Shown: one piece after another, positions 1 through 8,305 of the stretch
Position numbering within the stretch: position 1 is the stretch's first letter
Layout: each line of letters begins with the position of its first letter
Assembly: GCF_000419765.1 (NCBI RefSeq)
Contig: NZ_ATTQ01000031.1
Span: 1-38,972 of the forward strand
DNA: 38,972 nucleotides
From: Rhizobium mongolense USDA 1844
Lineage (GTDB): Bacteria > Pseudomonadota > Alphaproteobacteria > Rhizobiales > Rhizobiaceae
Direction: 5' to 3'
Made by a program: the position numbers and the translations under genes
Notes under the pieces: model-generated
What the model was told of the DNA's origin: nothing
Seen by the model: only the letters and a program-made list of their open reading frames with translations
Databases searched by the model: none

Positions 1-2
1 GT

Positions 3-170
3 GTCACCGCAGGTGGCGTCGAACTCGGCGCAGGCTGGAGCCGGACGGCCCGAGAAACCGGAACTGAATACCTCTCGCTCAAGCTGGACGACCCGTCCTT
101 TACGGCTCCGGTCTACGCCTCTCTCGTCCAGGGTGAGAAGGGCGAACACAAGCTCATCTGGTCACGATGA
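3..170 (+). CDS. DUF736 family protein, C-terminal part (5' end outside window)
   Basis: This is the last 55 codons of a DUF736 protein whose start lies before the window. The frame beginning at base 3 reads through LSLKLDDPSFTAPVYASL and ends in HKLIWSR followed by TGA. That matches, position for position, the C-terminus of the complete DUF736 gene 140 bases downstream (SVKLDDPSFPAPIYATL and LIWSR). The two are therefore tandem paralogues. DUF736 proteins are about 100 residues, common on rhizobial plasmids, and have no established function. No terminator is evident directly after the stop, so this gene may be co-transcribed with the next one. The family call is firm because of the internal comparison. 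Confidence 0.85.
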   Translation, partial: VTAGGVELGAGWSRTARETGTEYLSLKLDDPSFTAPVYASLVQGEKGEHKLIWSR

Positions 171-266
171 CCAGCCCACGGCGCGCCGCAACTGGTGGAG
201 CGCCGTCCCCAAAACCAGCCACTCAGCAACTCAGAAAGACAGCTTGACGAGTGGTTCCTCATGTGA

Positions 267-284
267 GGCCGCAATGGAGCGGCC
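267..284 (+). promoter_or_regulatory. Leader hairpin upstream of the second DUF736 gene
   Basis: GGCCGC (267-272) and GCGGCC (279-284) form a perfect 6-bp stem with a 6-base loop. It ends 26 bases before the start codon, and an AAAAGGAA ribosome binding site lies between. It resembles the hairpins before the TOPRIM gene (29096-29114) and the ArdC gene (37236-37254). A regulatory role is inferred. Confidence 0.35.
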
Positions 285-310
285 CCGAAACAGCAAAAGG
301 AACTTGAACA

Positions 311-619
311 ATGGCAACCATCGGCACCTTCACCTCCACCGAAAACGGCTTCTCCGGCTCGATCCGCACCCTCGCCCTCAACGTCAAGGCCCGCATCGCC
401 CGCGTCGAAAACCCCTCCGACAAGGGGCCGCACTTCCGCATCTACGCCGGCAATGTCGAGCTCGGCGCCGCCTGGCAGAAGACCTCCGAACAGGGCCGCG
501 ACTATCTCTCGGTCAAGCTGGACGACCCGAGCTTCCCCGCTCCGATCTACGCCACGCTGGCCGAAGTCGAAGGCGAAGACGGCCTGCAGCTGATCTGGTC
601 GCGCAACACGCGCCGATGA
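311..619 (+). CDS. DUF736 domain-containing protein
   Basis: This complete 102-residue protein has the usual DUF736 length. It starts MATIGTFTSTENGFSG and closes with the conserved LDDPSFPAPIYATL and LIWSR segments. The family is small and cytosolic, is abundant on rhizobial plasmids and integrative elements, and has no proven biochemical role. The ATG is preceded by AAAAGGAA at a suitable distance. It lies 140 bases after a paralogue that ends at 170, so the locus is a tandem duplication. It is followed directly by a strong hairpin terminator shared with the convergent HU gene. No signal peptide or membrane segment is visible. Confidence 0.9.
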   Translation: MATIGTFTSTENGFSGSIRTLALNVKARIARVENPSDKGPHFRIYAGNVELGAAWQKTSEQGRDYLSVKLDDPSFPAPIYATLAEVEGEDGLQLIWSRNTRR

Positions 620-629
620 GCAGAACCAG

Positions 630-660
630 AAAGCCCCGCCAAATCAAGCGGGGCTTTCTT
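630..660. terminator. Probable bidirectional rho-independent terminator
   Basis: AAAGCCCCGC (630-639) and GCGGGGCTTT (648-657) form a perfect 10-bp stem with an 8-base loop. It sits between the convergent DUF736 and HU genes. A short T-rich run follows on both strands, so it can serve both. Confidence 0.85.
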
Positions 661-664
661 AATG

Positions 665-943
665 TCACTTGTTGAGTGCATCCTTCAGCGCCTTTGCCGG
701 CGCGAAGGTGAGCTTCTTGGCGGCAGCGACCTTGATGGTCGCGCCGGTCGCCGGATTGCGCGCTTCGCGCTCCGGCGTGTCCTTTACCTTAAATTTGCCG
801 AAGCCGGGGATCGAGGTTTCGTTGCCGGCAGTCGATGCTGCGGTAATGGCCGTGAACACTGCTTCCACGATCGCCTTGCCCTGAACCTTGGTCAGGCCAT
901 GGTCGCTCGCGATCTTGTCTGCAATTTCGTTGGTTGTGGTCAT
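665..943 (-). CDS. HU family DNA-binding protein
   Basis: This is a 92-residue histone-like HU/IHF family protein that bends DNA non-specifically as a dimer. The conserved beta-arm region is present: GFGKFKVKDTPEREARNP followed by ATGATIKVAAAKKLTFAP. The N-terminal helices (MTTTNEIADKIASDHGL) match the family, and the length is typical (about 90). An upstream in-frame ATG would add 13 unconserved residues. The ATG at 943 is preferred because an ACGGAG ribosome binding site lies just before it and the family begins here. It follows the WGR gene on the same strand by 32 bases, suggesting one transcript. It is more likely a plasmid-borne accessory HU than the chromosomal hupB. Confidence 0.93.
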   Translation of the reverse strand: MTTTNEIADKIASDHGLTKVQGKAIVEAVFTAITAASTAGNETSIPGFGKFKVKDTPEREARNPATGATIKVAAAKKLTFAPAKALKDALNK

Positions 944-975
944 GGTGCGCTCCGTTTGAAGATTCGGAATCCTTT

Positions 976-1287
976 TCACCACGCGGCTCCTCTGTCATCG
1001 GCCATTGCGCCCAACGATCTGTCCTCGCCGGCATTTCCACAGCTTCCTATAGGCCTGTAGCCCTTTGCCCGCTTCCGGCGCGCGAGTTCGAGGAAGTGCG
1101 ATGCCGCGGCGAGCTCATCCGAAAACACCTCTGTCTTCTCCCGACCGCTCGTTCCGATGCGACCCCACGAACGGACGACTGCTGTCTCGCCGAACAAGGT
1201 GGGCTGGATCGACAGTGCATAGAACCGCGCCATGTTCCTGCTCGGATCAGTGCGATGGCAATAGAGGCGATAGGGGTAGAGCGACAT
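976..1287 (-). CDS. WGR domain-containing protein
   Basis: This 103-residue protein is almost entirely a WGR domain. The motif is visible as VVRSWGRIGTSGREK (residues about 37-51), after the strand MARFYALSIQPTLFGE. WGR domains occur in PARPs and MolR-like proteins and bind nucleic acid ends. Free-standing rhizobial versions are common on plasmids and uncharacterised. The longer start at 1287 is chosen because the segment YPYRLYCHRTDPSRNMARFY belongs to the domain, although no strong ribosome binding site precedes it. After about residue 76 the sequence (SCGNAGEDRS onward) looks like a non-conserved tail. It lies upstream of HU on the same strand. Confidence 0.85.
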   Translation of the reverse strand: MSLYPYRLYCHRTDPSRNMARFYALSIQPTLFGETAVVRSWGRIGTSGREKTEVFSDELAAASHFLELARRKRAKGYRPIGSCGNAGEDRSLGAMADDRGAAW

Positions 1288-1914
1288 GCAGGATAGAATC
1301 GGTGATCGAGTGCCGAGCGTCCAACGAGAGTTTTGAATCGGTCGCGCCGCATTGATTCACATCGCTGATAGGTCGAAATCTGCGTCGATCGACATTGCTA
1401 GGGCGCCCAAGCCAGCGAATGGGGCTGTGAGGTTCTGCTCTGCGCGGCCTCGGATAACCCCTCATGGCACGGCGTCGAATCCTGCCATCCGCCGATGGAG
1501 CGATTGATCACGGCGATGAAACGCCCTGGCTTTTCCTGGCCGACATGCCCCGAAGGCGGTGCCGGAAAGCCCGGCTATGATCGCTATGCCGATTGCCTGG
1601 CAGGCCGGCAGCCAGCGACAGGCGATCAGTTCGGCGATCATGGCAGCTCCGAAGAGCTGTCGCGCTGCAGCCGGACCGTCAGCATGTGCAACGGGCGCGC
1701 GCTGCGGCGTTCCAATAGCGATCGGACAGGAACCCACGCGTGATGGAGTGACTCGTGAGTACTCAGAGCGAAACAATTGCGAGTATCGCGAATATGTCGC
1801 TCGGCCCCTGCGGGCGCAGCCGTATCATTTCGACATCAAGAGTGCGCAGGACGGTAAGACAGAGCGGCACTATTTCGACCTGAAGCATTGATCATGTCAT
1901 AAAACGTTACCCAG
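1288..1914. other. Gene-poor stretch, nothing convincing
   Basis: I see no recognisable gene here. A plus-strand frame ending at 1891 finishes with RAQPYHFDIKSAQDGK and HYFDLKH, which has plausible protein composition but no family I know. A minus-strand frame around 1462-1700 has a short hydrophobic run. Both could be remnants. No tRNA or clear repeat was noticed. Confidence 0.4.
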
Positions 1915-2217
1915 CTAAAAGAATTGTCCAACGGATTTAAGAATTACGTCGAGGGTTTCGGCGTCAAAGCCTAAGCCCGTGGCGGCGATAAAACTGGCCA
2001 GATACCTGAGCTTTTCTCGAGCCTCTGATGTGTTCTTCGGCGACCATGCAATGATATCAGCCCTGAGCCTGTGCTCTTCGGTGGTTAGTTGGCGCCCGCC
2101 GCGTGTACCTGTCCGTTGTCGTAACGATTCCTCCCGCATCGTAGGCCCAAGCAATGCGACGAGGGAACGATGACGGGAAATCAAATCGGCGAGCTGCGTT
2201 CGACTGTCGTCTGCCAT
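1915..2217 (-). CDS. Hypothetical protein, unknown family
   Basis: This is a 100-residue soluble, mostly helical protein (MADDSRTQLADLISRH at the start, ILKSVGQFF at the end). I do not recognise the family. The start is supported by a GGGACAG ribosome binding site seven bases upstream. It is basic in the middle (RQRTGTRGGRQ) with an arginine/glutamate-rich helix after it. It is divergent from the XRE-type regulator at 2335, with 117 bases between, so the two may share a control region. A DNA-associated role is possible but unproven. Confidence 0.6.
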   Translation of the reverse strand: MADDSRTQLADLISRHRSLVALLGPTMREESLRQRTGTRGGRQLTTEEHRLRADIIAWSPKNTSEAREKLRYLASFIAATGLGFDAETLDVILKSVGQFF

Positions 2218-2334
2218 CTTCTGTCCCGCGACTTATTTCAGATGTGCGTCGCCCGCATGTTGACATCCGCGCATGGTAGCCAGATGCGGTGCGGGTGATG
2301 TAAGAGGGACGGGGACAATGACGGGCTGCCTTTT

Positions 2335-2799
2335 ATGACAACAAAATCTGACAAATACATCGAGGTTAAAGGGCTCGTTGAGACGACCGATCCGGAGATC
2401 GACAAAGCCATCTATCGTTGTCCCGGCTTCGAGGGGCCTGAACTTGGCGAGCTCGATCGGCGTATTTCCGAGGCGCTCCGGGAGGCACGCGATAGGACCG
2501 GGTTGACCAGGGCCGAGGTGGCGCCGTTTCTGGGCCTGCACGAGCAAGTCTATGGCCGCTACGAGCGCAACGAGACGAAGATGCATGTCACCCGGCTCAT
2601 CCATCTAAGCGAAGTGCTGGATTTTTCACCAATCGACTTCCTCATGGCAGCTGCTCCTTATCGATTTGGAAAGACGCCGGTCGAAGCGAACAAGGGCCGG
2701 AAGCTTATCAACGTGGTCGAGTCGCTTCCTGCAGATGCGGTGGAGTCACTTTTGGCACTCGTAGAAGCCATGACGAAACTCCGGCCGCACGAAGAATAG
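2335..2799 (+). CDS. XRE-family helix-turn-helix regulator
   Basis: This 154-residue protein carries a Cro/CI-type helix-turn-helix at about residues 42-100. The visible elements are ISEALREARDRTGLTRAEVA, then FLGLHEQVYGRYERNETKM and a helix with LIHLSEVLDFSPIDFLMAA. The YGRYERN segment is the usual recognition-helix context, with R in place of the more common W or E positions. The N-terminal 40 residues and C-terminal 45 residues (ESLPADAVESLLALVEAM) are probably a small dimerisation or ligand region. It is transcribed away from the unknown gene at 1915-2217. Its target is not visible. It could control neighbouring mobile-element genes, but nothing in sequence proves this. Confidence 0.85.
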   Translation: MTTKSDKYIEVKGLVETTDPEIDKAIYRCPGFEGPELGELDRRISEALREARDRTGLTRAEVAPFLGLHEQVYGRYERNETKMHVTRLIHLSEVLDFSPIDFLMAAAPYRFGKTPVEANKGRKLINVVESLPADAVESLLALVEAMTKLRPHEE

Positions 2800-4147
2800 A
2801 GCGTTGCTCGCGTTGTTTGGACGAGCTTCCCGCCGGCGCGTGATACGACGCGGCGCCGATTTTTCTTATAAAGGGAAACTGGGGTTCTTGGAAGGGAAAA
2901 GCACCTAAAACGTGTATATTCTGAAGCAAATTTTTGCGAGGAAATTATTTGAAATTAATATGGTAGCACGATTCTAGCCTATTCTAGGTGCTAATGGGAG
3001 TCGGACGCAATTCAACGAAAAGCTGAAATGACACAACCTCGGTCACCGTGCAAAAGTTTCAGCAGACCAAACTTCGGCTTATCTGGCAAAGGCCTGCCGA
3101 AGGGGAGACCTTCGCCAGGCGAGCACACCCGTAGGATGGAGTGCGTATGGAGATCGCTGACCGTCGAGAAAGACGGGCAGAACCACACTTTAACCGTAGC
3201 CCTCAGGCACCGGCGCTCACATCCAATGCGCCGCTGTGAGCATGCAATCTCAGGGGTCCGGAACTATCGTTTTATTCGACGGTTTCGACGCCATTCGGAT
3301 AGAGGCTGCACAGGAGCGGATAGTTGAACGATCTTTCGATCGGACCCACCACACACCCAGACGGGTAAAGAACGGATAGATTGTCCTCCTTCTCAAATGG
3401 CAAAGCATGGGAAGACTACTAACGCTCTAAACCCCGAGGCTTGGCATCTCTCGCAAGTCGCACTTGGAAATAGAGTGTGCCTCCTAAGGTTGTAAATGCG
3501 GCGTAATCAATATTATGGAACCAAAGAGCCGTTTCCATTTTGTTGCGTTTTCGCGAGATGGCCTTTCATCTGGCGGAAGAAGGCCATTTCGTTTTTGCGA
3601 AATCTGCAGCGGCATGTTCGCCCGTCCGGTCACATTGCATTCTAGACAGACCGGGAGGATCGGCCGGATACTCCTCGTCAATGCCTTGGTGCTCTTCGTC
3701 GAACCGCTGGTATGGCGCAAGTGCGGCCTGTTCCTCCAACGGAGACGCCATTCACCCAGACATTGGGAACAGGCACCTACGTACTCATCATCGAATGGTC
3801 CTAGCGACAGATCGGCACCTTCGTCCCAGACAGTCACCTGAACGCCTGCTGCCGCTTTCTCAAGCATCGAACGGCCGTCGTGTATCCGGACAGTCCTGGG
3901 ACGTTAACGGAATTTGCCAGCTCGGAACGAAATCGGCTGATGGGGCGCACGATATAGGGAAACGACCGCCGAACGACCTTCGGAAGATTTATGAGGAGCT
4001 GATGGAGGCTGCAGCCGCCAGCAACGGATGGCGCGCCTGCCAGACCCTGTGATAGGCTCGACGGGTGCGCAATGCGTGCCTGAGAAAAGGATTCACGTCG
4101 ACGATCGATTGCGGTGAGATCTTGCCGGTCATTCCGACCGCCTCACG
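2800..4147. other. Long stretch without a convincing gene
   Basis: About 1.35 kb holds only open frames with poor protein character. The section from 2870 to 3010 is clearly AT-richer than its surroundings and contains two adjacent ATTCTAG words (2971-2977 and 2981-2987). These lie between TAGCAC (2964-2969) and GTGCTA (2988-2993). A plus frame ending near 4050 (PPNDLRKIYEELMEAAAAS) may be the tail of a lost gene. The region probably represents decayed mobile DNA next to the broken integrase. Confidence 0.4.
3092..3120. repeat. Inverted repeat (hairpin) of unknown role
   Basis: GCCTGCCGAAGG (3092-3103) faces CCTTCGCCAGGC (3109-3120) across a 5-base loop, with one mismatch in 12. No T-run follows, so it is not a standard terminator. 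It stands alone in a gene-poor zone. Confidence 0.45.
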
Positions 4148-4400
4148 TTAATAGAAAAAGTAAGGGTCTGTTTTCTTGAAGGCGGCGAAGCCGCTTCTGG
4201 CGAGAAGCTCCACGGCAGCTTCCTTCATGCGATTCCTGATGCCGGATGGATGCACGGCGAGCATCGCTTCAGGAGGGACTTGGCGTGCACGCGGTGGTAG
4301 CTTTCCACCATATCGATGGCGACAACCTGGATATTGAACTTGTCCGGGAGCGCTTCAAGCCACCGGCGGACGTCCGCGGTTCGATTGGAGAAGAGGACGT
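4148..4400 (-). pseudogene. Transposase remnant, possibly ISL3-like
   Basis: On the minus strand one frame reads SNRTADVRRWLEALPDK then FNIQVVAIDMVESYHR. This resembles the segment of ISL3-family transposases in which a D-M-x-x-x-Y motif follows a short beta strand. A second frame then continues LAVHPSGIRNRMKEAAVELL and ends PYFFY with a stop at 4148, so at least one frameshift separates the parts. No start, no N-terminal zinc region and no terminal inverted repeats were identified. The fragment ends about where the plus-strand recombinase remnant begins, so its insertion may have removed that gene's 5' part. The family assignment is tentative. Confidence 0.35.
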
Positions 4401-4402
4401 CG

Positions 4403-5612
4403 ATGATGGAGCGGTTGATCGCGCCGGCGCGGGAGCGGCTCCGGCAACAAGCACAGACAGGCCGGCTCTTTCCTGAGTACTCGGTGAACGACCTGGTACC
4501 CGCATGTGAAATGTACGCCCGGGTGACGGGAAATGCAGCATTATACGGCGACCGAATTGCCACCGGAAATCATCGCGGCGTACAGGACGTCCGGCGAGCT
4601 AGTGCACCTGCATGCCATTCGCGAGGCCCAGGCCGGTTGCGAAATCCCCAGCCAGGCGCTGAAGGCCTTCTTCTCCCAAACGGGCTTCATAAGGCGTAAC
4701 CAGTTCGGCAACGAAGTGATTGGAAGGGCGAACTGGCTCACGTGCTACCTGAGGGTCGGGGACGTGGAAGAGCAACTACAGAGGACGCTTCGTACCGAGG
4801 GACCGGAGCTCGTAGAGCTCAAGATGAGCGGAAACCGTGCCTTGCGAACCCACGACATGCTGTTGCTGACGCCGGTCCGGAACTTGATCGAAGGTCGCAA
4901 CGGAGGGCTGCTCGACGCGGAGCGCTACTACGCGTGGGGTCGGCTCGATTATTCGGACGTCAACCTCGCCCTGGACGGTCGCCGTGAGAATTCGATTTTC
5001 AGACGCTACCTCGGGGATGACGGGCGGAACCTGTGCGTCGCACGCATGAGTTCAGGCATCTGAAGAGCATGTGCTCTTCCGCAACCGACGTTGTCAATGC
5101 AAAGCACTTCGGGCGGCATAGCCTCTCGCAGACTTCCGTGTACGATCATCGCTCTCTGTCCGAGAAAGTCGCAGGGCTCGATATTGGTCCGGAGGACCAC
5201 GAAACTCCTGGGCGACGTCCATCGGAGCGTCATCGCCAACATCATGGATCTTGGCGGTCCTAAGGTCGAGATGTTCAATCGTCTTCGCGATACGAAGGGC
5301 GACAAGGCGGTCGTTCGATATCTGGCGGGCGCCGTGTCAGGCTTCGGAGTGACGCCTCTCGGGGCCTGCACGAGCAACTTCCTGACCGAACCATGTCCAA
5401 GGCATGTGGAATGCTTCCGGGGTTGCGAGCATATGGTCCGGACCGGCCGACCCGAGGAGGCTCGAGGCTCGGGTTCTTTCCGATCTTCTCGAAAACCTCC
5501 AGGTCCAGGAGGAGGAGGCGATACTCAAAGTACCGGAACCTCACCGCAACCTTGGCTGGGAGAGCCAGCTCGTGCATGTCAGGTCGCAGATCGCTGCGAC
5601 CCGAGGCTATCC
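4403..5612 (+). pseudogene. Large tyrosine-recombinase-like integrase, multiply frameshifted
   Basis: Coding sense jumps among frames in one direction. From about 4403 the frame reads ERLIAPARERLRQQAQTG. From 4533 it reads MQHYTATELPPEIIAAYRTS up to NLCVARM. From about 5035 it reads THEFRHLKSMCSSATD and GRHSLSQTSVYDH. From about 5205 it reads KLLGDVHRSVIANIMDLGG and then CTSNFLTEPCPRHVECFRGC. From about 5450 it reads RRLEARVLSDLLENLQVQEE. The HEFRH and GRHS...VYDH blocks fit the catalytic H-x-x-R, H/W and Tyr region of tyrosine recombinases. The Cys/His cluster after it resembles the C-terminal region of large integrase-like proteins of Tn554-type and genomic-island systems. The N-terminus is missing, and at least four frame changes make the gene inactive as read. 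Family detail is inferred. Confidence 0.6.
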
Positions 5613-7000
5613 TGACGGAAACGGGACGTCTGCCGTTAACCATTTCAGACAGGTCACCAGAGCGCGAAGTCGAGCGCCATGTTCTCGATCCCCTCGACCA
5701 TGTCATCGACGTGAGCGGACAAAGAATTGGCGCCGCCATCTCAAACGTCGAAGCATCCACAGGTTTCCGACTCACCGTAAAGCAGCGCGAGGCCGTGTTC
5801 ATGGCCTCCTCCGCGGGCGTATCGATACTTTCGGGAGCAACAGGGACGGGAAAGACAGCGGTTCTCCGAGCCATCGTCGACGCCGAAGCACGATCGGCAT
5901 CCGGGGCTGGAAATCCTAGTCTCCATCTCGTGGCGCTAGCCGGACGAGCAGATCGGCGGATGGCGCTCGCGACGAAGCGAGAGGCCTGGGCCTTGTCCCG
6001 TCTGATGACCGCTTTTGAAATGGGCTTGACGATGGAGGACGGCCTAATTGTGTTCGACGAGGCCTCCATGCTGGACACGCCAACCGTCTATCGCGTCTTA
6101 TCGCGGATCGGGACGAACGTGCGTGTGCTATTCGTCGGCGACGCGGGACAACTCCCGCCAATCGGAGCCGGGCTTCCGTTTCAGAAGCTTGTTTCCTCCG
6201 GCGACGTTCCGCGTGTGAGCCTCGACATCATCCTTCGACAGGCCGAGACGAGCGGGATACCAACTGTGGCCGCGAACATGCGGCGCGGAATTCTTCCGGC
6301 GTTTGGCGCCTACGACTTCAATCTATCCGCTCGAGCTGGTGTATTCTTTATTCCCTGCAGGACGGAGGACACGGCGGCCACGGTGCGAAAGGTCTTCCGT
6401 TTAATGGCGGGACCGCCTCCTCGATCGGGCCCGCGGAATCGTTGCACGCGCGCGATGTTCAGATCCTAAAGCAGACGAACGACGGCGCCGCCGGCGCGCG
6501 TGAACTCAGCCGGGAGATCGAGCGGGAGTACATGGTCCACCAGGAACCGGTCGAGGACATTGGCTTCCACCTCGGATCCCGACTGATGTGGGTGAAGAAC
6601 GACTACCGGAAGGCGCCTCTCCTCGATAACGAAACCGGCTATCGATCCAAGAACCGGCCAGCCGCAATGCGCCGGATTCTTCAACGGCTCGCTAGGCGTG
6701 CCCCGGATGGTGGAGGGAAAGTGCCAGCTCGCACTGGACGACGGCAGTTCGGATTTCATCGGCCCCGGTGACCTGGAGAAGCTGACGCTGGGCTGGGCGA
6801 TCACCATCCACAAGGCCCAGGGATCGTCGTTCAATAGCGTTATCATTCCACTCGTCCCCTCGCCTCTGCTTGACCGAACCATGCTCTACACGGCCGTCAC
6901 ACGATTTCACCGGCTTCTGGATGAGCTAAGCTCTCCTGATTGGTGCCGGCTCCCGATGAACAAAATGGGAACATCTTTACTTTTGCTTCATTGCCGTTAG
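5612..7000 (+). pseudogene. RecD-like superfamily 1 DNA helicase, frameshifted and N-terminally short
   Basis: From about 5690 one frame shows LTVKQREAVFMAS, Walker A (SGATGTGKTAVLRAI), Walker B (LIVFDEASMLD) and motif III (VLFVGDAGQLPPIGAG), typical of RecD2/TraA-like SF1B helicases. After about 6440 the sense moves to another frame (ARDVQILKQTNDG, then LMWVKNDYRKAPLLDNE). From about 6670 it moves to a third (FFNGSLGVPRMVEGKCQLAL, then WAITIHKAQGSSFNSVIIP and MLYTAVTR, motifs V and VI). The region N-terminal to Walker A is far shorter than in RecD2. It follows the broken integrase directly, so the two were probably one mobile cassette. Frame changes at two or more points make function unlikely. 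Confidence 0.8.
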
Positions 7001-7030
7001 CGTAAACCTTATTCATTGAGGGAGATTCTT

Positions 7031-7237
7031 GTGACGAGCGCGCAGCGCAGATTGGTGCTTCCATGCTGCCGCTTCTGCGGAAGGAAATGGCAGCCGCCGG
7101 AGTATGTTTCGGCGAACACGGCTTTCTGCGAGGAATGCCGCGAGGATCGGCTGTCTCTGGTTCAGGGGCGTGTTGCAGGTATCAGGTTTGTCGAAGGACC
7201 AAGAGGCGAGCGCGTCGCGATGCCGATCAAGCGTTAA
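7031..7237 (+). CDS. Small zinc-ribbon protein
   Basis: This 68-residue protein has two Cys pairs, CRFC (residues 13-16) and CEEC (33-36). They are spaced as in a zinc ribbon, with aromatic and proline residues between them. The family is unknown to me. The GTG at 7031 is chosen because GAGGGAGA (7018-7025) lies five bases upstream. A TTG at 7016 would put this ribosome binding site inside the gene. It follows the decayed helicase and ends only three bases before the convergent kinase stop. It could be a small regulator or nucleic-acid-binding factor of the neighbouring island. Confidence 0.65.
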   Translation: MTSAQRRLVLPCCRFCGRKWQPPEYVSANTAFCEECREDRLSLVQGRVAGIRFVEGPRGERVAMPIKR

Positions 7238-7240
7238 CTC

Positions 7241-8305
7241 TCAAGGCGTCCGATCTTCGAAGAACGTCTGAAGCGACTTGTAGGTCTCCTTCCATTTCGC
7301 TCCGGAAGGGCTTGCCGCCAGCTTCCTCTTCGAGCCTCCGGAAAGATCCTCGGTCCACGCCGTCCACTTCTCGCCTAGCCGGCCGAGATAGTTCTGCCAT
7401 TCTACCCTGACCCGGCGCTTGCCCTTGTCGAGTTGCCACGAAATCACGTCCTCGCCAACGTTGCAGATCCACGGCTCGACTGCTGGAAGCTTGGCGATCG
7501 AGTTGACCGCGGCGTCCAGTGACGGACAACGGTTCAAGGTAGACGGCCTGCAAAGCCTGTTGGCGACATTTCTCCAGCAAGTCGGGACATGCGGCAGATA
7601 GAGCATCTTCGAGGACAGTTCGGGGTCGCCCTCGGCGCCCATCACGACGACCTGGCCCTTCCCCTCGCGAAAGAACCAATGGTCTCCTGACATTATGTTG
7701 ATGAACGTGACGCCAAGCGAGTACACGTCCGAAACCCCGGAACAGGCATGCTCCTTCAGGACTTCGGGAGCCCAGTATATCGCGGTGCCGTAGGGCGTGG
7801 CGAAACCGAACTGCAGTTCGTTCGTCACGAAGCCGAAGTCTCCCACCTTCACAAGACCGTCGCCCTTAAGGAGGATGTTGTCGGGCTTGATATCCCGATG
7901 CAGATATTGGCTATTGTGAATGTAATTCAGGCCGATTGCAGCGTCACGGATCACGCGCTTGGCCTCTGGAAGGGACACGACGTCCTTTTGCGTCATCTCG
8001 CGAAGCGACTTGCCTTCGCAGTATTCCATCACGAGCAGGAACTCGTCGCCGCCGCCGGTCCTCAGGACCTGATGGATCTTCACGACGTGGCTGTGCTCGA
8101 GAGCCTTGAGGTTGCGCGCCTCCTGCAACGCGTCCTTGCAGGCACTGTCCCAAGATTCGGCGGAGCCGAAATTTGACTGGAAGAAGCGTTTCACAGCAAC
8201 TTCACCGTGCAGAGGACACTTGTAGCGATGCACCTCGCCGAACGCGCCCCCGCCGATGGGGCCGAGGGGGGTCAGAGACGCGACGTAGTCGATGGCCCGG
8301 TCCAT
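7241..8305 (-). CDS. Serine/threonine protein kinase with extra C-terminal domain
   Basis: This is a 354-residue Hanks-type kinase. Visible elements are the glycine-rich loop GGGAFGEV (18-25), the ATP lysine in VAVKRF (K39), the alpha-C glutamate near residue 62, HRDIKPDN (136-143), DFG (156-158) and APE (179-181). All catalytic residues are present. The final 100 residues (from about 255) are not kinase. They contain a Trp-rich region (VEWQNYLGRLGEKWTAW) of unknown fold. There is no transmembrane segment, so it is cytosolic, unlike PknB-type receptors. It overlaps its upstream partner by TAATG (stop and start share a base), so the two are translationally coupled. The setting beside DprA-like and AIPR genes suggests a role in antiviral signalling, which is an inference. 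Confidence 0.93.
   Translation of the reverse strand: MDRAIDYVASLTPLGPIGGGAFGEVHRYKCPLHGEVAVKRFFQSNFGSAESWDSACKDALQEARNLKALEHSHVVKIHQVLRTGGGDEFLLVMEYCEGKSLREMTQKDVVSLPEAKRVIRDAAIGLNYIHNSQYLHRDIKPDNILLKGDGLVKVGDFGFVTNELQFGFATPYGTAIYWAPEVLKEHACSGVSDVYSLGVTFINIMSGDHWFFREGKGQVVVMGAEGDPELSSKMLYLPHVPTCWRNVANRLCRPSTLNRCPSLDAAVNSIAKLPAVEPWICNVGEDVISWQLDKGKRRVRVEWQNYLGRLGEKWTAWTEDLSGGSKRKLAASPSGAKWKETYKSLQTFFEDRTP

Noticed and set aside
3028..3327. A 99-codon plus-strand frame.
   Set aside because: It lacks a ribosome binding site, is Arg/Ser-rich, and spans a hairpin. No family resemblance.
3484..3867. A minus-strand frame with VQVTVWDEGADLSLGPFDDE.
   Set aside because: It has partly plausible composition, but there is no start signal, no family, and competing frames on the other strand. 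Left as possible decay.
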